A stretch of 64,000 nt of DNA from Methyloglobulus sp. (GCA_013141505.1 JABFQX010000006.1:124001-188000); one strand, 5' to 3'; positions 26,201 through 35,083 are shown, counted from the stretch's first letter. The notes: a model not told the origin generated them from the letters alone. A program made the numbers and translations.

Positions 26201-28749
26201 TCTGGGTTAGCCACGACCGGGGTAAGATTGTCTTCGCCAAGCTGCAAGCTCAAATAAGGCGGCACAATGTGTGCGTCACCCACACAGACGGGTGGCAAAA
26301 GATTTGGATTAGGCTCAAAACCATCACCCAACGTGACGTTGAGGTCTTCTTCCTTGACGATTTCCATACCTTTAGGTGGTGACGCTTCAACAATATATTT
26401 CGCCGGTTTTAAAGGTGCGCCATTTTCATCTTTATCAATCGCATAACCGCCATCAAAAACGCCAGGACGGGATTGGTTATAATTACGTAAACCGTCATAG
26501 CAATCCTTAGCGACTGCTGAGCCAGAAGCAGGGGCCACTGAGAAACTAGGGCCTTGACAACCCGTTGGTTTATTGTCGTCCCAAGCATCGGTGGTCACAA
26601 TTGTGATAGCATCACCTTTATTGAAGGCATCGCCTATGACATCTGCATGATTGTCAACGTCTTCCGGCCCCATAGCACCGCCATCAGCCCAACCAAACGG
26701 ATAGTTATCCACGTCGGCGCGGTCTACACCGCCGCTACCGTTGATATCGTCGATAATGCCATCAGGGGCATCAACGACGTGATCGCCGTCGCGGTCAACA
26801 TCTTCGCCACCAGCACCGGGAAAACCACCGCCGATTGGCAGGTTGTTTTTATCGCCGTCAGCATAGAGCGCGACTTGCACACGCGCCACACCCGGTTCCC
26901 AAGGATCACCGACACCATAACGCGGATCATTTTCAGCACGGGTGCTGGAGTAAAATACGATACCCGTGATACCGCCGTTTTCATTACCAGTATAAAGTTT
27001 GCGTCCCCATTGATAGCTATTGGTTTGTCCCAGAAAGCCGTCAAATGCCTGGAGCAATACTGGCCCAGTTTCGGTTCGTGACAAATTATTGCCCGTATTG
27101 ATGTTGTTGAGGGCAGAACCTAATGTACAGCTAGTCAACAAGGCATCAGCAGGCTTACAGATTTGCGCTTGCGGCGTTAATACGCCGAAGTCAGGGAATC
27201 CGCCATTCGAAACGGAGGGCAATTCACCACCTGCATCCGTCACTACCGTTACGCCGGTCGCTTTGTCGCGGGCAAAATCGCTTTCCGCAATCAACCAATG
27301 AAAGAATGGGAACACTTCGTTGAATTCCGCTTCACCGTTAGTATCAGTAGGGGAGGTTTGGTAAACCCGGCCATCTCGGAAGCGCAAGTTAACTGTCTTG
27401 TTAGACAAACCGACTTCGCCGGGATCACGGAAACCATCGGCATCAGTGTCATTGAAAATGGTATGTTTGGAAGTATGGAACCATGCCGGTGCAGGTATAT
27501 TGCCAGCGGCATCTTGCTGGGCAACTGTAGCAAAGCCACCCACAACATCAACATTGTAAAACGATATGATCATATCCAGGTTATCGTCCCAGGCCACCAG
27601 TTGATAACTGCCATCGGGTACGTTAGGGATACTGAAATGGCTATTGTCATCGCAACGGCCACTGTAAACACCGACGCCCGCTATGGTATTCAGCCCGATG
27701 CGGCAATTGGGGAAAGGCGCGCCTGGGGCATTTGCCAATAACGGCGGCGCGGTCAAATGACTATTAACAATCGTGCCTTCGATAGTGGCTCCACCTGTCA
27801 ACACCGCGTTATCGACGAATTCTTTAACAAAGCCCGTAGATACATTGTAAAAAGAAGGCCCCCATTCGTTCATAAATGGGGGGTTAGCAGCCATTACCCA
27901 GGCATCAACAGTTTTGGTGCCTTCGATAGTGTGCGTTTGCACCCAACCTTGTCCGGCCGGTGGGATGAGATTTATGCCATATTTGCCGGGAACCAGGTTT
28001 TTGATAACCACCACGCCATCCGGGCCTGGATGAATAATGCCGTTACCCAAATCCAATACTTCGGGCGTACCATCATTATTGATGCTGCCGGTATAAGTAG
28101 TGCCTAAAGGATTGCCGAACGCGTCGGTACTGACAGGGCCAGGGCCTGCGACACCATAACCGCCACCGCCGTCAAGAATTTGTACCGTGAAATCTTGAGG
28201 ACAGAAGTGATCAGCCCCCGAACAACTGGCTGCGCTACCTTGTTCGTTAGCGCCATCAGGTGCGTTGTTGATTGGGAATTTGTCATGAAAGACATAAACC
28301 GACATTTGTGCCGTCGGAATGGGGTTGTTTTCGGTAGTCACTTCAACGGTGGCGTTGCCGCTAGCATCAAGCGTTACCATAGCGCCACCGATGGAATGGC
28401 CTTCATAAGGCAATACCGAAACAAACACACGGTCGCCTGGATTAAAGCGATCACTGTCAATTGCCGCAGTATCTCCGGCACTTTGGCCTTCCGCCAATAC
28501 CGGCGCATCACTGTTGTGGAAACTCAAGGACAAGGCATTGACATCACGAACGCCGGGCGTTGTAGGGTGCGTACTATCGGTTTCCACCAGATAGCGGAAA
28601 CCAGGGACAGCAGTCCCCGCGTGATCGACCACCGTCAAATTGATTCCAGCCTGCGCGTCTGTCATAGCCAATACCCCAACCAGCGGTAAAGCCAGCGCCA
28701 GCCGGACACCATCCCTTAGGCGATTCGGTTTAAACTGTATTTTTTTCAT
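23287..28749 (-). CDS. Giant secreted protein with prealbumin-like domains and a parallel beta-helix
   Basis: This is an 1820-residue protein with a long signal peptide (1-34, ending TDAQA). Residues about 35-500 contain Ig/carboxypeptidase-regulatory-like and SdrD-type modules (for example HTIFNDTDADGFRDPGEVGLSNKTV-like blocks). Asp-rich calcium-type loops lie near 655-700 (DVDRDGDHVVDAPDG). After about residue 1220 a right-handed parallel beta-helix begins (INVHGYADYLEISNNIIKAN, GGIGLYNG, VANNMAALAGGGI). It resembles cell-surface or secreted matrix proteins rather than an enzyme. It heads operon C, 108 nt before the first MCO gene, so it may anchor or scaffold the copper proteins outside the cell. 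No copper motif is visible. Confidence 0.78.
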   Translation of the reverse strand: MKKIQFKPNRLRDGVRLALALPLVGVLAMTDAQAGINLTVVDHAGTAVPGFRYLVETDSTHPTTPGVRDVNALSLSFHNSDAPVLAEGQSAGDTAAIDSDRFNPGDRVFVSVLPYEGHSIGGAMVTLDASGNATVEVTTENNPIPTAQMSVYVFHDKFPINNAPDGANEQGSAASCSGADHFCPQDFTVQILDGGGGYGVAGPGPVSTDAFGNPLGTTYTGSINNDGTPEVLDLGNGIIHPGPDGVVVIKNLVPGKYGINLIPPAGQGWVQTHTIEGTKTVDAWVMAANPPFMNEWGPSFYNVSTGFVKEFVDNAVLTGGATIEGTIVNSHLTAPPLLANAPGAPFPNCRIGLNTIAGVGVYSGRCDDNSHFSIPNVPDGSYQLVAWDDNLDMIISFYNVDVVGGFATVAQQDAAGNIPAPAWFHTSKHTIFNDTDADGFRDPGEVGLSNKTVNLRFRDGRVYQTSPTDTNGEAEFNEVFPFFHWLIAESDFARDKATGVTVVTDAGGELPSVSNGGFPDFGVLTPQAQICKPADALLTSCTLGSALNNINTGNNLSRTETGPVLLQAFDGFLGQTNSYQWGRKLYTGNENGGITGIVFYSSTRAENDPRYGVGDPWEPGVARVQVALYADGDKNNLPIGGGFPGAGGEDVDRDGDHVVDAPDGIIDDINGSGGVDRADVDNYPFGWADGGAMGPEDVDNHADVIGDAFNKGDAITIVTTDAWDDNKPTGCQGPSFSVAPASGSAVAKDCYDGLRNYNQSRPGVFDGGYAIDKDENGAPLKPAKYIVEASPPKGMEIVKEEDLNVTLGDGFEPNPNLLPPVCVGDAHIVPPYLSLQLGEDNLTPVVANPEVPLYAGLSRPLCDLKQLDLLAKQNAVAEFHVFTKVPRSSRVVGNVFNDVLATIDPNSPNAGEKANPAWIPVSFRDHTGKEVVRVNTDEWGAFNAQLPSTWTANAPLPSGFSPMMLNACVNDSGIVPNPLFGTSSNLPFIQDPNYDPTLATVCWVFQYMPGTTTYLDTPTVSKGAFAATRAYPVDCEQPTATPVIAKAEGVDGGPYVQVGAPRTAAQRTLTVTAAGTVQVPNPAYTAVGTSPKLIARNYGLGAVSSGANAAQVKLTNSAGVATTVSCTGAGAAATGTNFTCAWNSTANTVKVQFGPTFPVGAYDLMLHGQGGANGKWSPSGIKVSVGNIATPVPGGGAIHHVANGEKIQPVIDAAAANDLILVGPGMYNEQLIMDKPLRLQGSGAMSTMLFAQRTEANMINNWRARLQDAIDNSRVSLLPPLTGNVATEFLNEEMAGISVFGLDATPANGGFGDTANARIDGFTITGADNGGGINVHGYADYLEISNNIIKANSGNAAGGIQIGRNGLINGTAYTNASNDNVRIHNNQINQNGALGTGTLAAGGGIGLYNGTNGYQVKENSICGNFAQGDGAGIAHAGQNLATALNATNVIEKNRVIFNQSLYFLGAYGGGISVSGPDGIGGGLTVGSGPLVINANRIESNQAGSGDGGGVSLRFVNGQDVSADVNNGYQVSLTNNIVANNMAALAGGGIVMQDAVQVRIAHNTVVNNDSTASVPAAFGADLNLSNQQPAGIVSRVHSPGLDALASVASTFSTPLTLENNIVWHNRSFQWTNDQNDNGVANDPGLLPNIGGGQAAFYDDFGVLPEGSGSLNPSWSIVSSIADDPGTQNIAAAPGSLFVNENVNGRRSGAANTSILVATVFDEAGAASTTLDFGPLQLGARDYHLKAGTNLAVNTGNPLANVPDVSIPGVADVLVADYDAQARPVTTTAQCALVAELCPDKGADERYLTGTVVNKGTVRILP

Positions 28750-28964
28750 AATTTTTAAGTCTCATTTTGTTGTTTACACATCCATTTAATAGCATTGCAG
28801 CACTGTTTGTCCGTCATCCCTGCCAGAATCAAACTTACTTTTCACAAAACTAAAATGGTACAAATTCTTCCTTGGCATGCCTTGAAATTGATGCAACTTT
28901 CTCGGCTAAACCTGAGAGTCTGAGTAACCCTTGTAAGTAGCTTATAGCTACATTTTATGTAGGG

Positions 28965-28984
28965 AAATACGTACGAATACCTAT
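28965..28984. promoter_or_regulatory. Putative shared operator upstream of operon C
   Basis: On the minus strand this reads ATAGGTATTCGTACGTATTT, sharing 15 identical bases with 10443-10461. It lies about 216 nt before the 1820-residue gene. The remaining 28750-29300 is AT-rich, with no supported gene. Confidence 0.42.
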
Positions 28985-29300
28985 ACAGAATAACGAAGAA
29001 GAATGCTTTATTAATAAATACTTATTTATCATATAATTAAATTTTTTATTTAATGTGAAACATTAAGTTTATGTAACCTCAATGTAACAATGTTTAATAA
29101 ACAGTATAAAGACTTACATTCAGTCCACAACGCACCTTGTTTCGGTGAAAAAAACGCAATAAACTGATTTTTCTATAGTTTTTATTTAAAAAACCGTAGA
29201 TATCTCGTGGCAGGGGGTAGCTTGGCAATATTATTCAGGCGCTGAGGATATCCAAGAACTAATCAACAGTTTTAATGCCTCAGTCCCCTGAATTTTGGGC

Positions 29301-29333
29301 AAAAAAAAGCCAAGCCATTTAAAATGACTTGGC
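29301..29333 (-). terminator. Rho-independent terminator, minus orientation
   Basis: On the minus strand GCCAAGTCATT pairs with AATGGCTTGGC and is followed by eight T residues. No supported minus-strand gene lies just above it, so it may insulate operon C from upstream transcription. Stem and T-run closely resemble the attenuator at 48927-48960. Confidence 0.6.
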
Positions 29334-29452
29334 TTTCTATGACGGTTTTTAAAGTATGTTTTTATGCGTTGATTGAAAACCGTCTCGTCTTTGACTGACA
29401 GCAAATATTACGTCCGAAAGCGCTCTACGTAAGGTTCGGCTTATAACAATAC

Positions 29453-29580
29453 GGTAGTGGGTTAAATCTGTGTTTTTTTGATCAACTTCATCTTCATAAC
29501 GGTGATCTTTATGTATTTTGGAGTGACAAACCTAGGTTTGTCACTCCTCCTTAATCAAGTCACAGATTTAACCCACTACC
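29453..29580. repeat. Family 1 MITE, copy 2, with perfect 8-bp target duplication
   Basis: This 128-bp element has perfect 20-bp inverted ends GGTAGTGGGTTAAATCTGTG and the central palindrome GAGTGACAAACCTAGG/CCTAGGTTTGTCACTC. It is flanked on both sides by AACAATAC (29445-29452 and 29581-29588). It is non-coding and is the clearest of the three copies for defining the family. Confidence 0.92.
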
Positions 29581-29897
29581 AACAATACTTATAAGCATAG
29601 ACTTAACGTCAAGCTGACTTTAGAATGCCAACCAGCAGCTTTATCCCCATTCCTCTGGAGATAGGTTTTTATATACTGCCGCTGAAATACGATCATAAAA
29701 ATAATGCAGGCTAAATAGAGTCTATGAAAAAATCGGTTTAGTAGATGGATCGAAAAATTATCCACTAAATAAATCAAGTGCTACATCTAGTTTTTATACC
29801 CATTAAGATTGTCAAAGGACTTAATCATCAACGGCTACTAAGCTATAAATTATCTATAACATTGGCTCATTAAATCAATTAACGAAACCTTAACATC

Positions 29898-30281
29898 ATG
29901 AAAAAAATAAGAATTCTACTAACGACAACGGTTTTAAGTTTTATTTGTGCCAACGCTGTTGCAATCGGGATGCGAAGCACTTTCGACGTAAAAAAATCGA
30001 TAGACCAAACGATTGTCTACCTAGAAAAAGCCGTTGCTGCTTTTGACAAAAATAATGGCGATAAAGCCGTTATCAATTTGTTGATGGAAGCAAAACAAGT
30101 GCAAAAATCGATTTCGAGTTCAGATGGGCAACTGTCGATGATTAAATCGAAAGCTACCCATAAACTGGGACAAGCCCGAAGCAGCTTTAATGATGGCGAT
30201 GTCAAAGCGGGTGGCGAAGCGATGAAAGAAGCGTTAGCCGGATTTAAGCATCTCAAAGAAAAATATAACGCAGTTCGTTAA
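29898..30281 (+). CDS. Small secreted helical protein of unknown function
   Basis: This 127-residue protein has a signal peptide ([22 protein letters not shown]) and an all-helical, Lys-rich mature part of about 105 residues without Cys. The start is the only sensible ATG, though the ribosome site is weak. I do not recognise the family; helical periplasmic proteins of this size include cytochrome b562-like and stress-type folds, but no heme ligand pair is evident. A terminator hairpin follows 11 nt after the stop codon, so it is a monocistronic unit. Confidence 0.75.
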   Translation: MKKIRILLTTTVLSFICANAVAIGMRSTFDVKKSIDQTIVYLEKAVAAFDKNNGDKAVINLLMEAKQVQKSISSSDGQLSMIKSKATHKLGQARSSFNDGDVKAGGEAMKEALAGFKHLKEKYNAVR

Positions 30282-30292
30282 ATCTATCGTAG

Positions 30293-30314
30293 GGTGCGTT
30301 GTACGCACCTTTTT
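30293..30314 (+). terminator. Rho-independent terminator
   Basis: GGTGCGT pairs with ACGCACC around a 3-nt loop, followed by TTTTT. It directly follows the small secreted protein gene. Confidence 0.75.
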
Positions 30315-30375
30315 GGCGCATGAAATGCACCAACTCGACTATTTTTTAATTAACAATTACAACTGGAGCAAAACA

Positions 30376-30810
30376 ATGCACGTCACTTACGAACAAGCCG
30401 AAGAAGCCTTAGCGGCAGCGATTGCCGAATCAAACAAACTAGGAACTCAGATGTGTATCGCTGTGGTGGATTCGGGCGCTGATTTAAAAGCCTTTGTCAG
30501 AATGAATGGAGCCTGGGTAGGCAGTATCGACATCGCCATCAAAAAAGCCAAGACCGCTTGTTTCTTTGGCATGAACACCGGACAAATAGGACAGCTGTCA
30601 CAACCCGGCAGCCCGCTGTTTGGGATTGAACACTCCAACGACGGCCTGATCACCTTTCCCGGTGGCGTACCGATTGTCGATAAAGACGGCATCCTGATCG
30701 GTGCCGTTGGTGTCAGTGGCAGTTCGGTAGAAAACGACCACCAAGTCGCCAAAGCCGGGGTTGATGTTATCGGTCTGAGTGACCTGCCTTCCCATCCGTG
30801 GAGAACCTGA
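30376..30810 (+). CDS. GlcG/HbpS family (DUF336) protein
   Basis: The ATG at 30376 follows GGAG at 8 nt and gives 144 residues starting [12 protein letters not shown]. An upstream ATG at 30313 would add 21 residues, but it lies in the terminator region and is unlikely. The sequence shows the family landmarks [37 protein letters not shown] and [20 protein letters not shown]. GlcG/HbpS proteins form oligomers, and some bind or degrade heme; others accompany glycolate or propanediol genes. There is no export signal, and neighbours give no pathway hint. The family call is firm; the function is open. Confidence 0.88.
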   Translation: MHVTYEQAEEALAAAIAESNKLGTQMCIAVVDSGADLKAFVRMNGAWVGSIDIAIKKAKTACFFGMNTGQIGQLSQPGSPLFGIEHSNDGLITFPGGVPIVDKDGILIGAVGVSGSSVENDHQVAKAGVDVIGLSDLPSHPWRT

Positions 30811-30892
30811 GCTGTTTTCGGGTTTCGCTGAATGATGGCGATGGATTAGGGCGGAACGCCTGTCGGCTTTCGCCTTACGTGTTACGTGTTAC

Positions 30893-31402
30893 GTGTTGTC
30901 AGATCGCATCGACGAATGGTTAATTTCTAATCTGGATGAGTTTGACGGTAAGCACTTGCAATCGGTTGCCAAAGGCGACCTGGACTTGGAAAAAACTGAA
31001 GATGACGAAGTCAAAAAGGAACGCGAAGAAATCATCAAAGATTACGAGTCAGTCATCACCCAGATTAAGGAAGTCCTGGGCGACAAGGTAAGCGAAGTTA
31101 AATTAAGCCATCGCTTGACCGAATCCCCTGCCTGTTTGGTCGCTGACGTTTACGGCATGAGCCTGAACATGGAACGAATAATGAAGGATGCCGGGCAAGG
31201 CATGGGATTTGGTATGGGCAAAAAGCCAATCTTTGAAATCAACCCCGATCACGCCTTAATCGCACGGCTCAAGGTTGAGCAAGACGATGCCCGTTTTGCC
31301 GATTTGACCAACATCTTGTTCGATCAAGCAATATTAAGCGAAGGTGGACAATTGGATGATCCTGCTGCGTTTGTGCATAAGTTAAATGGGTTGTTGAAGT
31401 AA
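30893..31402 (+). pseudogene. htpG: C-terminal fragment of chaperone HtpG (Hsp90)
   Basis: The 169 residues (SDRIDEWLISNL, LQSVAKGDLDL, VKLSHRLTESPACLVAD, EINPDHALIARL) match the end of the middle domain and the C-terminal dimerisation domain of HtpG, normally about 630 residues. The ATPase domain and most of the middle domain are absent upstream. The frame opens at a TTG directly after a short repeat (TTACGTG three times, near 30875-30895), with no good ribosome site. It is probably a deletion remnant or a broken duplicate; a full htpG would have to be elsewhere. Codons are intact to the stop, so decay is recent or a small product is still made. Confidence 0.85.
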
Positions 31403-31526
31403 TTACTTTCGGATGTACCGAGTTAGGATGTGGATCAATCGAGAATTAGGACTGTGAGGTTCTTTTGTCCAGCACATGCTGTAGCACTGAGAATAATTAG
31501 GGAAAGAGAGATAAAGTAATGTGCAC

Positions 31527-31558
31527 AAAAAAGCCAGATTCTAGGTCTGGCTTTTTTT
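31527..31558. terminator. Bidirectional terminator
   Basis: AAAAAAGCCAGA pairs with TCTGGCTTTTTTT around a short loop. It separates the plus-strand htpG remnant from the convergent minus-strand gene at 31618-32118. Confidence 0.85.
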
Positions 31559-31617
31559 GTATCAAAGAAAATAGGATTAAAGCCTTACGAGAACTGCTAT
31601 TAACCTTTATATCAAAA

Positions 31618-32118
31618 CTATTGCACTGGAGAAATTCTTTTCCAAACTTGCAAGCCACCAATACACGGCTCTTTAGTTACAGCATATCTAGTAGTATCAA
31701 CCAGTGCAGGATCACATGATTGTTGTGAATAACGAATTAAGCTTGCAACGACAAAAGGCTGTCCATTAAGCGTAGAATAGGCAAGCGTTGCCTGAGTTGT
31801 TGGGTATTGAATAACAGCCAATGGTAATGCGTAAGGATTTAATGTTAATGATTTTGCTTTTTTCCAAAGCTGTGCCGCAGGCTTATAAGTGCCACATCCT
31901 CCCACTACTGTAAATCCGCCATATTGTAATACTCCGCAAGGCTGAAATACATTAATCTGTATGGTGTTAATGGCGATGTCAGTATTTGGCAAATCAACAC
32001 CTAAATCCCCAACAACATTGCCAGTTGTGCTTGGATAGACAGGAAATAATCGAAGCGTTTCAGCAGCATTTGCGAACCCACCGACCAGCAACAATGATAC
32101 AAGTACAATTTTCTTCAT
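31618..32118 (-). CDS. Secreted protein of unknown function
   Basis: The ATG at 32118 follows AAGGA at 8 nt and gives 166 residues with a signal peptide (MKKIVLVSLLLVGGFANAAE). The longer frame from 32172 adds an unlikely 18-residue extension. The mature part has four Cys (QPCGVLQYG, GGCGTYKP, QQSCDPAL, KEPCIGG), probably two disulfides, and is beta-rich. I do not recognise the family. It stands alone between a bidirectional terminator and an empty 330-nt stretch. Confidence 0.72.
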   Translation of the reverse strand: MKKIVLVSLLLVGGFANAAETLRLFPVYPSTTGNVVGDLGVDLPNTDIAINTIQINVFQPCGVLQYGGFTVVGGCGTYKPAAQLWKKAKSLTLNPYALPLAVIQYPTTQATLAYSTLNGQPFVVASLIRYSQQSCDPALVDTTRYAVTKEPCIGGLQVWKRISPVQ

Positions 32119-32449
32119 GCTTTTATTCCTTATAATTTGAATAATTAAGCATAGTTTATTTTTTATTTTCAATTAACTCTCCGCGTACCGGTCATGCTAA
32201 CCCGTCACTAAGTGTTTTACACACGCTGCCGCTTTAAATCCTACTGAAACCTTACAAACGGGGCAATATGCCCCCGTCCGGCGAAGTAAAAAACTTTTCC
32301 AGCATTATAGTTAAAACCATCCCGCATGTCGGGTAGGTTGGCGGTGAGATACGAACCCCAACAAATCAGCTAGTAGTTCGTAGTCCGCTTTCCCGTATTA
32401 CGTTGCACTTCATACGGGCTACTTTTACGTTCAATAAACCCACCTGCTT
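32119..32449. other. Intergenic stretch without a gene
   Basis: It contains one GC-rich inverted repeat (ACGGGGCAATATGCCCCCGT at 32257-32276) and a block near 32320-32370 that resembles scattered repeat DNA. No coding sequence is supported. The hairpin could terminate folK transcription, but there is no T-run. Confidence 0.35.
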
Positions 32450-32938
32450 TTACCAGACGGGCGTAACACGATGTTGTTGCAAATTGGTTTTATCAAATTT
32501 GTCCCACAACTCCGCATAACGGATGCGCGAGACAGGGTGCTGTAAATGTCCAGCAATTTCTGCCAATGGCTCTAATACAAACGCGTATTTTTCGATTTCG
32601 TCACGCGGTATCTGGATACGCCCTTCATTGATAATCAAGTCGCCATAGAGAACTAGGTCTAAATCTAATGTTCGGGCAGAGAATTTTTTACATTCACGGT
32701 TGCGGCCATTGTCCAGTTCTATTTGGCGTAATTGTTCGGTGATTGCTTTAACATCCAGATCGGAGTCAAAACCTACAATCAGATTGTAGAACGCGTCACC
32801 GGTAAAACCGATAGCATCGGATTCGTAAATGCTTGAGAGCGTCAACTGACCGTAGCGTGCCTCTAAAGCCTTAATGCTGGCGGGAATATGCCGCTCCCTG
32901 TCAATATTACTGCCAACGCTGATATAACCGGTGGGCAT
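32450..32938 (-). CDS. folK: 2-amino-4-hydroxy-6-hydroxymethyldihydropteridine pyrophosphokinase
   Basis: This enzyme transfers pyrophosphate from ATP to hydroxymethyl-dihydropterin in folate synthesis, in the cytosol. From the ATG at 32938 it is 162 residues, the usual length. It has the typical GSNIDRERHI start, YNLIVGFDSDL, and the HPPK signature around RTLDLDLVLYGD. An ATG 21 nt further up lies inside folB and is less likely. The folB stop and folK start are one base apart (TAATATG), so the genes are cotranscribed and probably translationally coupled. Only folB and folK are paired here; folP is not in the window. Confidence 0.95.
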   Translation of the reverse strand: MPTGYISVGSNIDRERHIPASIKALEARYGQLTLSSIYESDAIGFTGDAFYNLIVGFDSDLDVKAITEQLRQIELDNGRNRECKKFSARTLDLDLVLYGDLIINEGRIQIPRDEIEKYAFVLEPLAEIAGHLQHPVSRIRYAELWDKFDKTNLQQHRVTPVW

Positions 32939-32939
32939 A

Positions 32940-33293
32940 TTATTTCCGCCCTCGCTCAATAATGATGCCTACGTCGCTGGCACCACGAATCGCACCTTTT
33001 TTATTAAGGCTGACTTTCACCCACGGCACGTTAAATTCATTTAGGATAATGTTGGCAATTTCTACAGTCAGCTTTTCCACCAGAAAAAAATTGCTGGTTT
33101 CGACAAAGGCGATAATGCGTTTGGATACGGCCTTGTAATCCAGCGTATGCTCAATATCATCGGTTTCAGCCGCTTTTTGGATGTCATACGCCATCTCTAT
33201 ATCGAGACTGACAGTTTGCCTGGTTTCCCGCTCCCAGTCATAAATGCCGATTATGGTCTCGATTTCGAGACCCCCTAAAAATATAATGTCCAT
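32940..33293 (-). CDS. folB: Dihydroneopterin aldolase
   Basis: This 117-residue enzyme converts dihydroneopterin to hydroxymethyl-dihydropterin and glycolaldehyde, the step before FolK. Landmarks are IFLGGLEIETIIGIYDWERE at the N-terminus, the catalytic-region DYKAVSKRI, FLVEKLTVEIA and the Lys-containing KKGAIRGASDVGI end. Length is typical. It is first in a two-gene unit with folK, divergent from plsY. Confidence 0.95.
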   Translation of the reverse strand: MDIIFLGGLEIETIIGIYDWERETRQTVSLDIEMAYDIQKAAETDDIEHTLDYKAVSKRIIAFVETSNFFLVEKLTVEIANIILNEFNVPWVKVSLNKKGAIRGASDVGIIIERGRK

Positions 33294-33384
33294 AGCAATT
33301 TCCGGTTATGATGTGCCCGTTTTAAAAAGCTAAGTATCCGGCATATGTCCGGTGCTTACAAGTCATGAATAGTGAAGGTACTCA

Positions 33385-33954
33385 ATGATTGGATGGTTGT
33401 TAATCCCTGCGGCATATTTACTTGGATCGGTATCTTGCGCCGTTATCGTTTGTCGTTTAATGGGCTTGCCAGACCCGCGCGGACAAGGCTCAGGTAATCC
33501 AGGCGCAACCAATGTAATGCGGATTGGTGGCAAAAAAGCGGCGGGAATTACGTTGTTTGGGGATATGCTGAAAGGTTTTTTGCCGGTTTTTGTGGCAAAT
33601 TCATTGGCCGTATCACCTTTTATGCTCGGCTTTATTGGTTTAGCCGCTTTCTTCGGACATCTTTATCCGTTATTTTTTGGTTTTAAAGGCGGCAAAGGCG
33701 TTGCGACCTCTTTAGGCGTTTTGTTGGGTTTTTCCTGGGCGTTAGGTTTGGCGGTTATCGGCACTTGGCTGTTGGTCTACAAACTTCGCAAGATTTCATC
33801 GCTATCTGCTTTGACGGCTTCGGTTTTATCGCCGGTTTACGCTTGGTTTATTTTGGCTGATAAAGTTATTGTCGGTGCGGCTGCGGTGATGATGGTGTTT
33901 TTGCTGCTTAGACATAAGAGCAATATAAAGCGGCTGTTGGCTGGAGAAGAGTAA
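33385..33954 (+). CDS. plsY: Acyl-phosphate:glycerol-3-phosphate acyltransferase
   Basis: PlsY makes lysophosphatidate from glycerol-3-phosphate and acyl phosphate in the inner membrane. The 189-residue protein has five hydrophobic segments and the three family motifs: GSVSCAV near residue 14, GSGNPGATNVMR at about 35-46, and GHLYPLFFGFKGGKGVAT at about 89-106. It lies divergently between folB and tsaD, an arrangement common in gammaproteobacteria. Its end converges on tsaD with only 12 nt between. Confidence 0.96.
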   Translation: MIGWLLIPAAYLLGSVSCAVIVCRLMGLPDPRGQGSGNPGATNVMRIGGKKAAGITLFGDMLKGFLPVFVANSLAVSPFMLGFIGLAAFFGHLYPLFFGFKGGKGVATSLGVLLGFSWALGLAVIGTWLLVYKLRKISSLSALTASVLSPVYAWFILADKVIVGAAAVMMVFLLLRHKSNIKRLLAGEE

Positions 33955-33966
33955 GTCAAGTTGTAT

Positions 33967-34971
33967 TCAAAGCAATTCATTGATCGGCCAGCGTGGCCTG
34001 GCTGCTATTTTCAGGCTTTGTTGTTCGCCCCTAAGTAAGCGTTGACAGCCGGCATAAGCAATCATAGCGCCGTTATCGGTGCAAAATTCTGGCCTTGGAA
34101 AATAAATCTCGCTTTTTTCTAACGCTGCCATTTCATTTAATGACGCACGAATCTTTTTGTTGGCGCTCACCCCACCAGCGACCACCAACCGTTTAATACC
34201 GGTTTGTTGGATGGCGCGTTTGCATTTGATGCTGAGAGTTTCGGCAACGGCTTGTTGGAAGGCGGCGGCAATATCGGCTTTATCCTGATCGGTTTTTCCG
34301 CTATTGCTAAAAGTGTTAAGCGTGAAAGTTTTAAGTCCGCTAAAGCTGAAATCCAATCCCGGCCTGTCGGTCATCGGACGGGGAAACTTTATGATTGGCT
34401 TGCCTTGCTCGGCAAGTTCAGCCAGTTTTGGCCCACCTGGATAGCCCAAGCCTAACATTTTTGCGGTCTTATCGAAGGCTTCACCTGCCGCATCGTCCAG
34501 TGATTCTCCTAATAATCGATAGCGACCTACACCCTCGACCTGTACCAACAAGGTGTGTCCACCGGAAATTAATAGCGCGACAAAAGGAAATGGTGGTGGA
34601 TTATCTTCCAACATCGGCGCGAGCAGGTGGCCTTCCATGTGGTGTACGGCAATGGCGGGAACCCCCCAAGCCCAGGCAATGCTTCTCGCAGTGGCTGCAC
34701 CGACCAGTAACGCGCCCATCAAACCTGGGCCTGCGGTGTAAGCAATGCCGTTTATATCGCTTTTTTGTAGGCGACTTTCCTGTAATGTTTGCTTGATAAG
34801 TGGCACTAATTTTCGAATATGATCGCGGGATGCTAGTTCCGGTACTACGCCGCCATATTCGTTGTGCATTTCGACCTGACTGTATAAATGATGGCAAATC
34901 AGGCCACGTTGGGGGTGATAAATGGCAACGCCGGTCTCGTCGCAAGAGGTTTCTATCCCTAAAACATACAT
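33967..34971 (-). CDS. tsaD: tRNA N6-adenosine threonylcarbamoyltransferase
   Basis: TsaD, with TsaB and TsaE, transfers the threonylcarbamoyl group to A37 of ANN-decoding tRNAs. The 334-residue protein begins [18 protein letters not shown] and has the metal-binding H111-MEG-H115 motif, SGGHTLLV, and [13 protein letters not shown] GVSANKKIR near the end, with [11 protein letters not shown]. Length is normal. It is transcribed away from rpsU, and the two share the roughly 110-nt intergenic promoter region, the classic tsaD-rpsU arrangement. Confidence 0.97.
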   Translation of the reverse strand: MYVLGIETSCDETGVAIYHPQRGLICHHLYSQVEMHNEYGGVVPELASRDHIRKLVPLIKQTLQESRLQKSDINGIAYTAGPGLMGALLVGAATARSIAWAWGVPAIAVHHMEGHLLAPMLEDNPPPFPFVALLISGGHTLLVQVEGVGRYRLLGESLDDAAGEAFDKTAKMLGLGYPGGPKLAELAEQGKPIIKFPRPMTDRPGLDFSFSGLKTFTLNTFSNSGKTDQDKADIAAAFQQAVAETLSIKCKRAIQQTGIKRLVVAGGVSANKKIRASLNEMAALEKSEIYFPRPEFCTDNGAMIAYAGCQRLLRGEQQSLKIAARPRWPINELL

Positions 34972-35083
34972 TGAGTTTTTGAAAACGATAAAATAAGGTT
35001 ATAATTCGCGGTTCTTTTTACTGCGTCGGTTAATATTGACCGCGCTAGAGACTTTTTTCAGATACTAACATAATTGGGAAGAT

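Noticed and set aside
29589..29777. Minus-strand 62-codon hydrophobic frame next to the MITE
   Set aside because: AT-rich composition, no ribosome site and no family features; hydrophobicity is expected by chance in such DNA.
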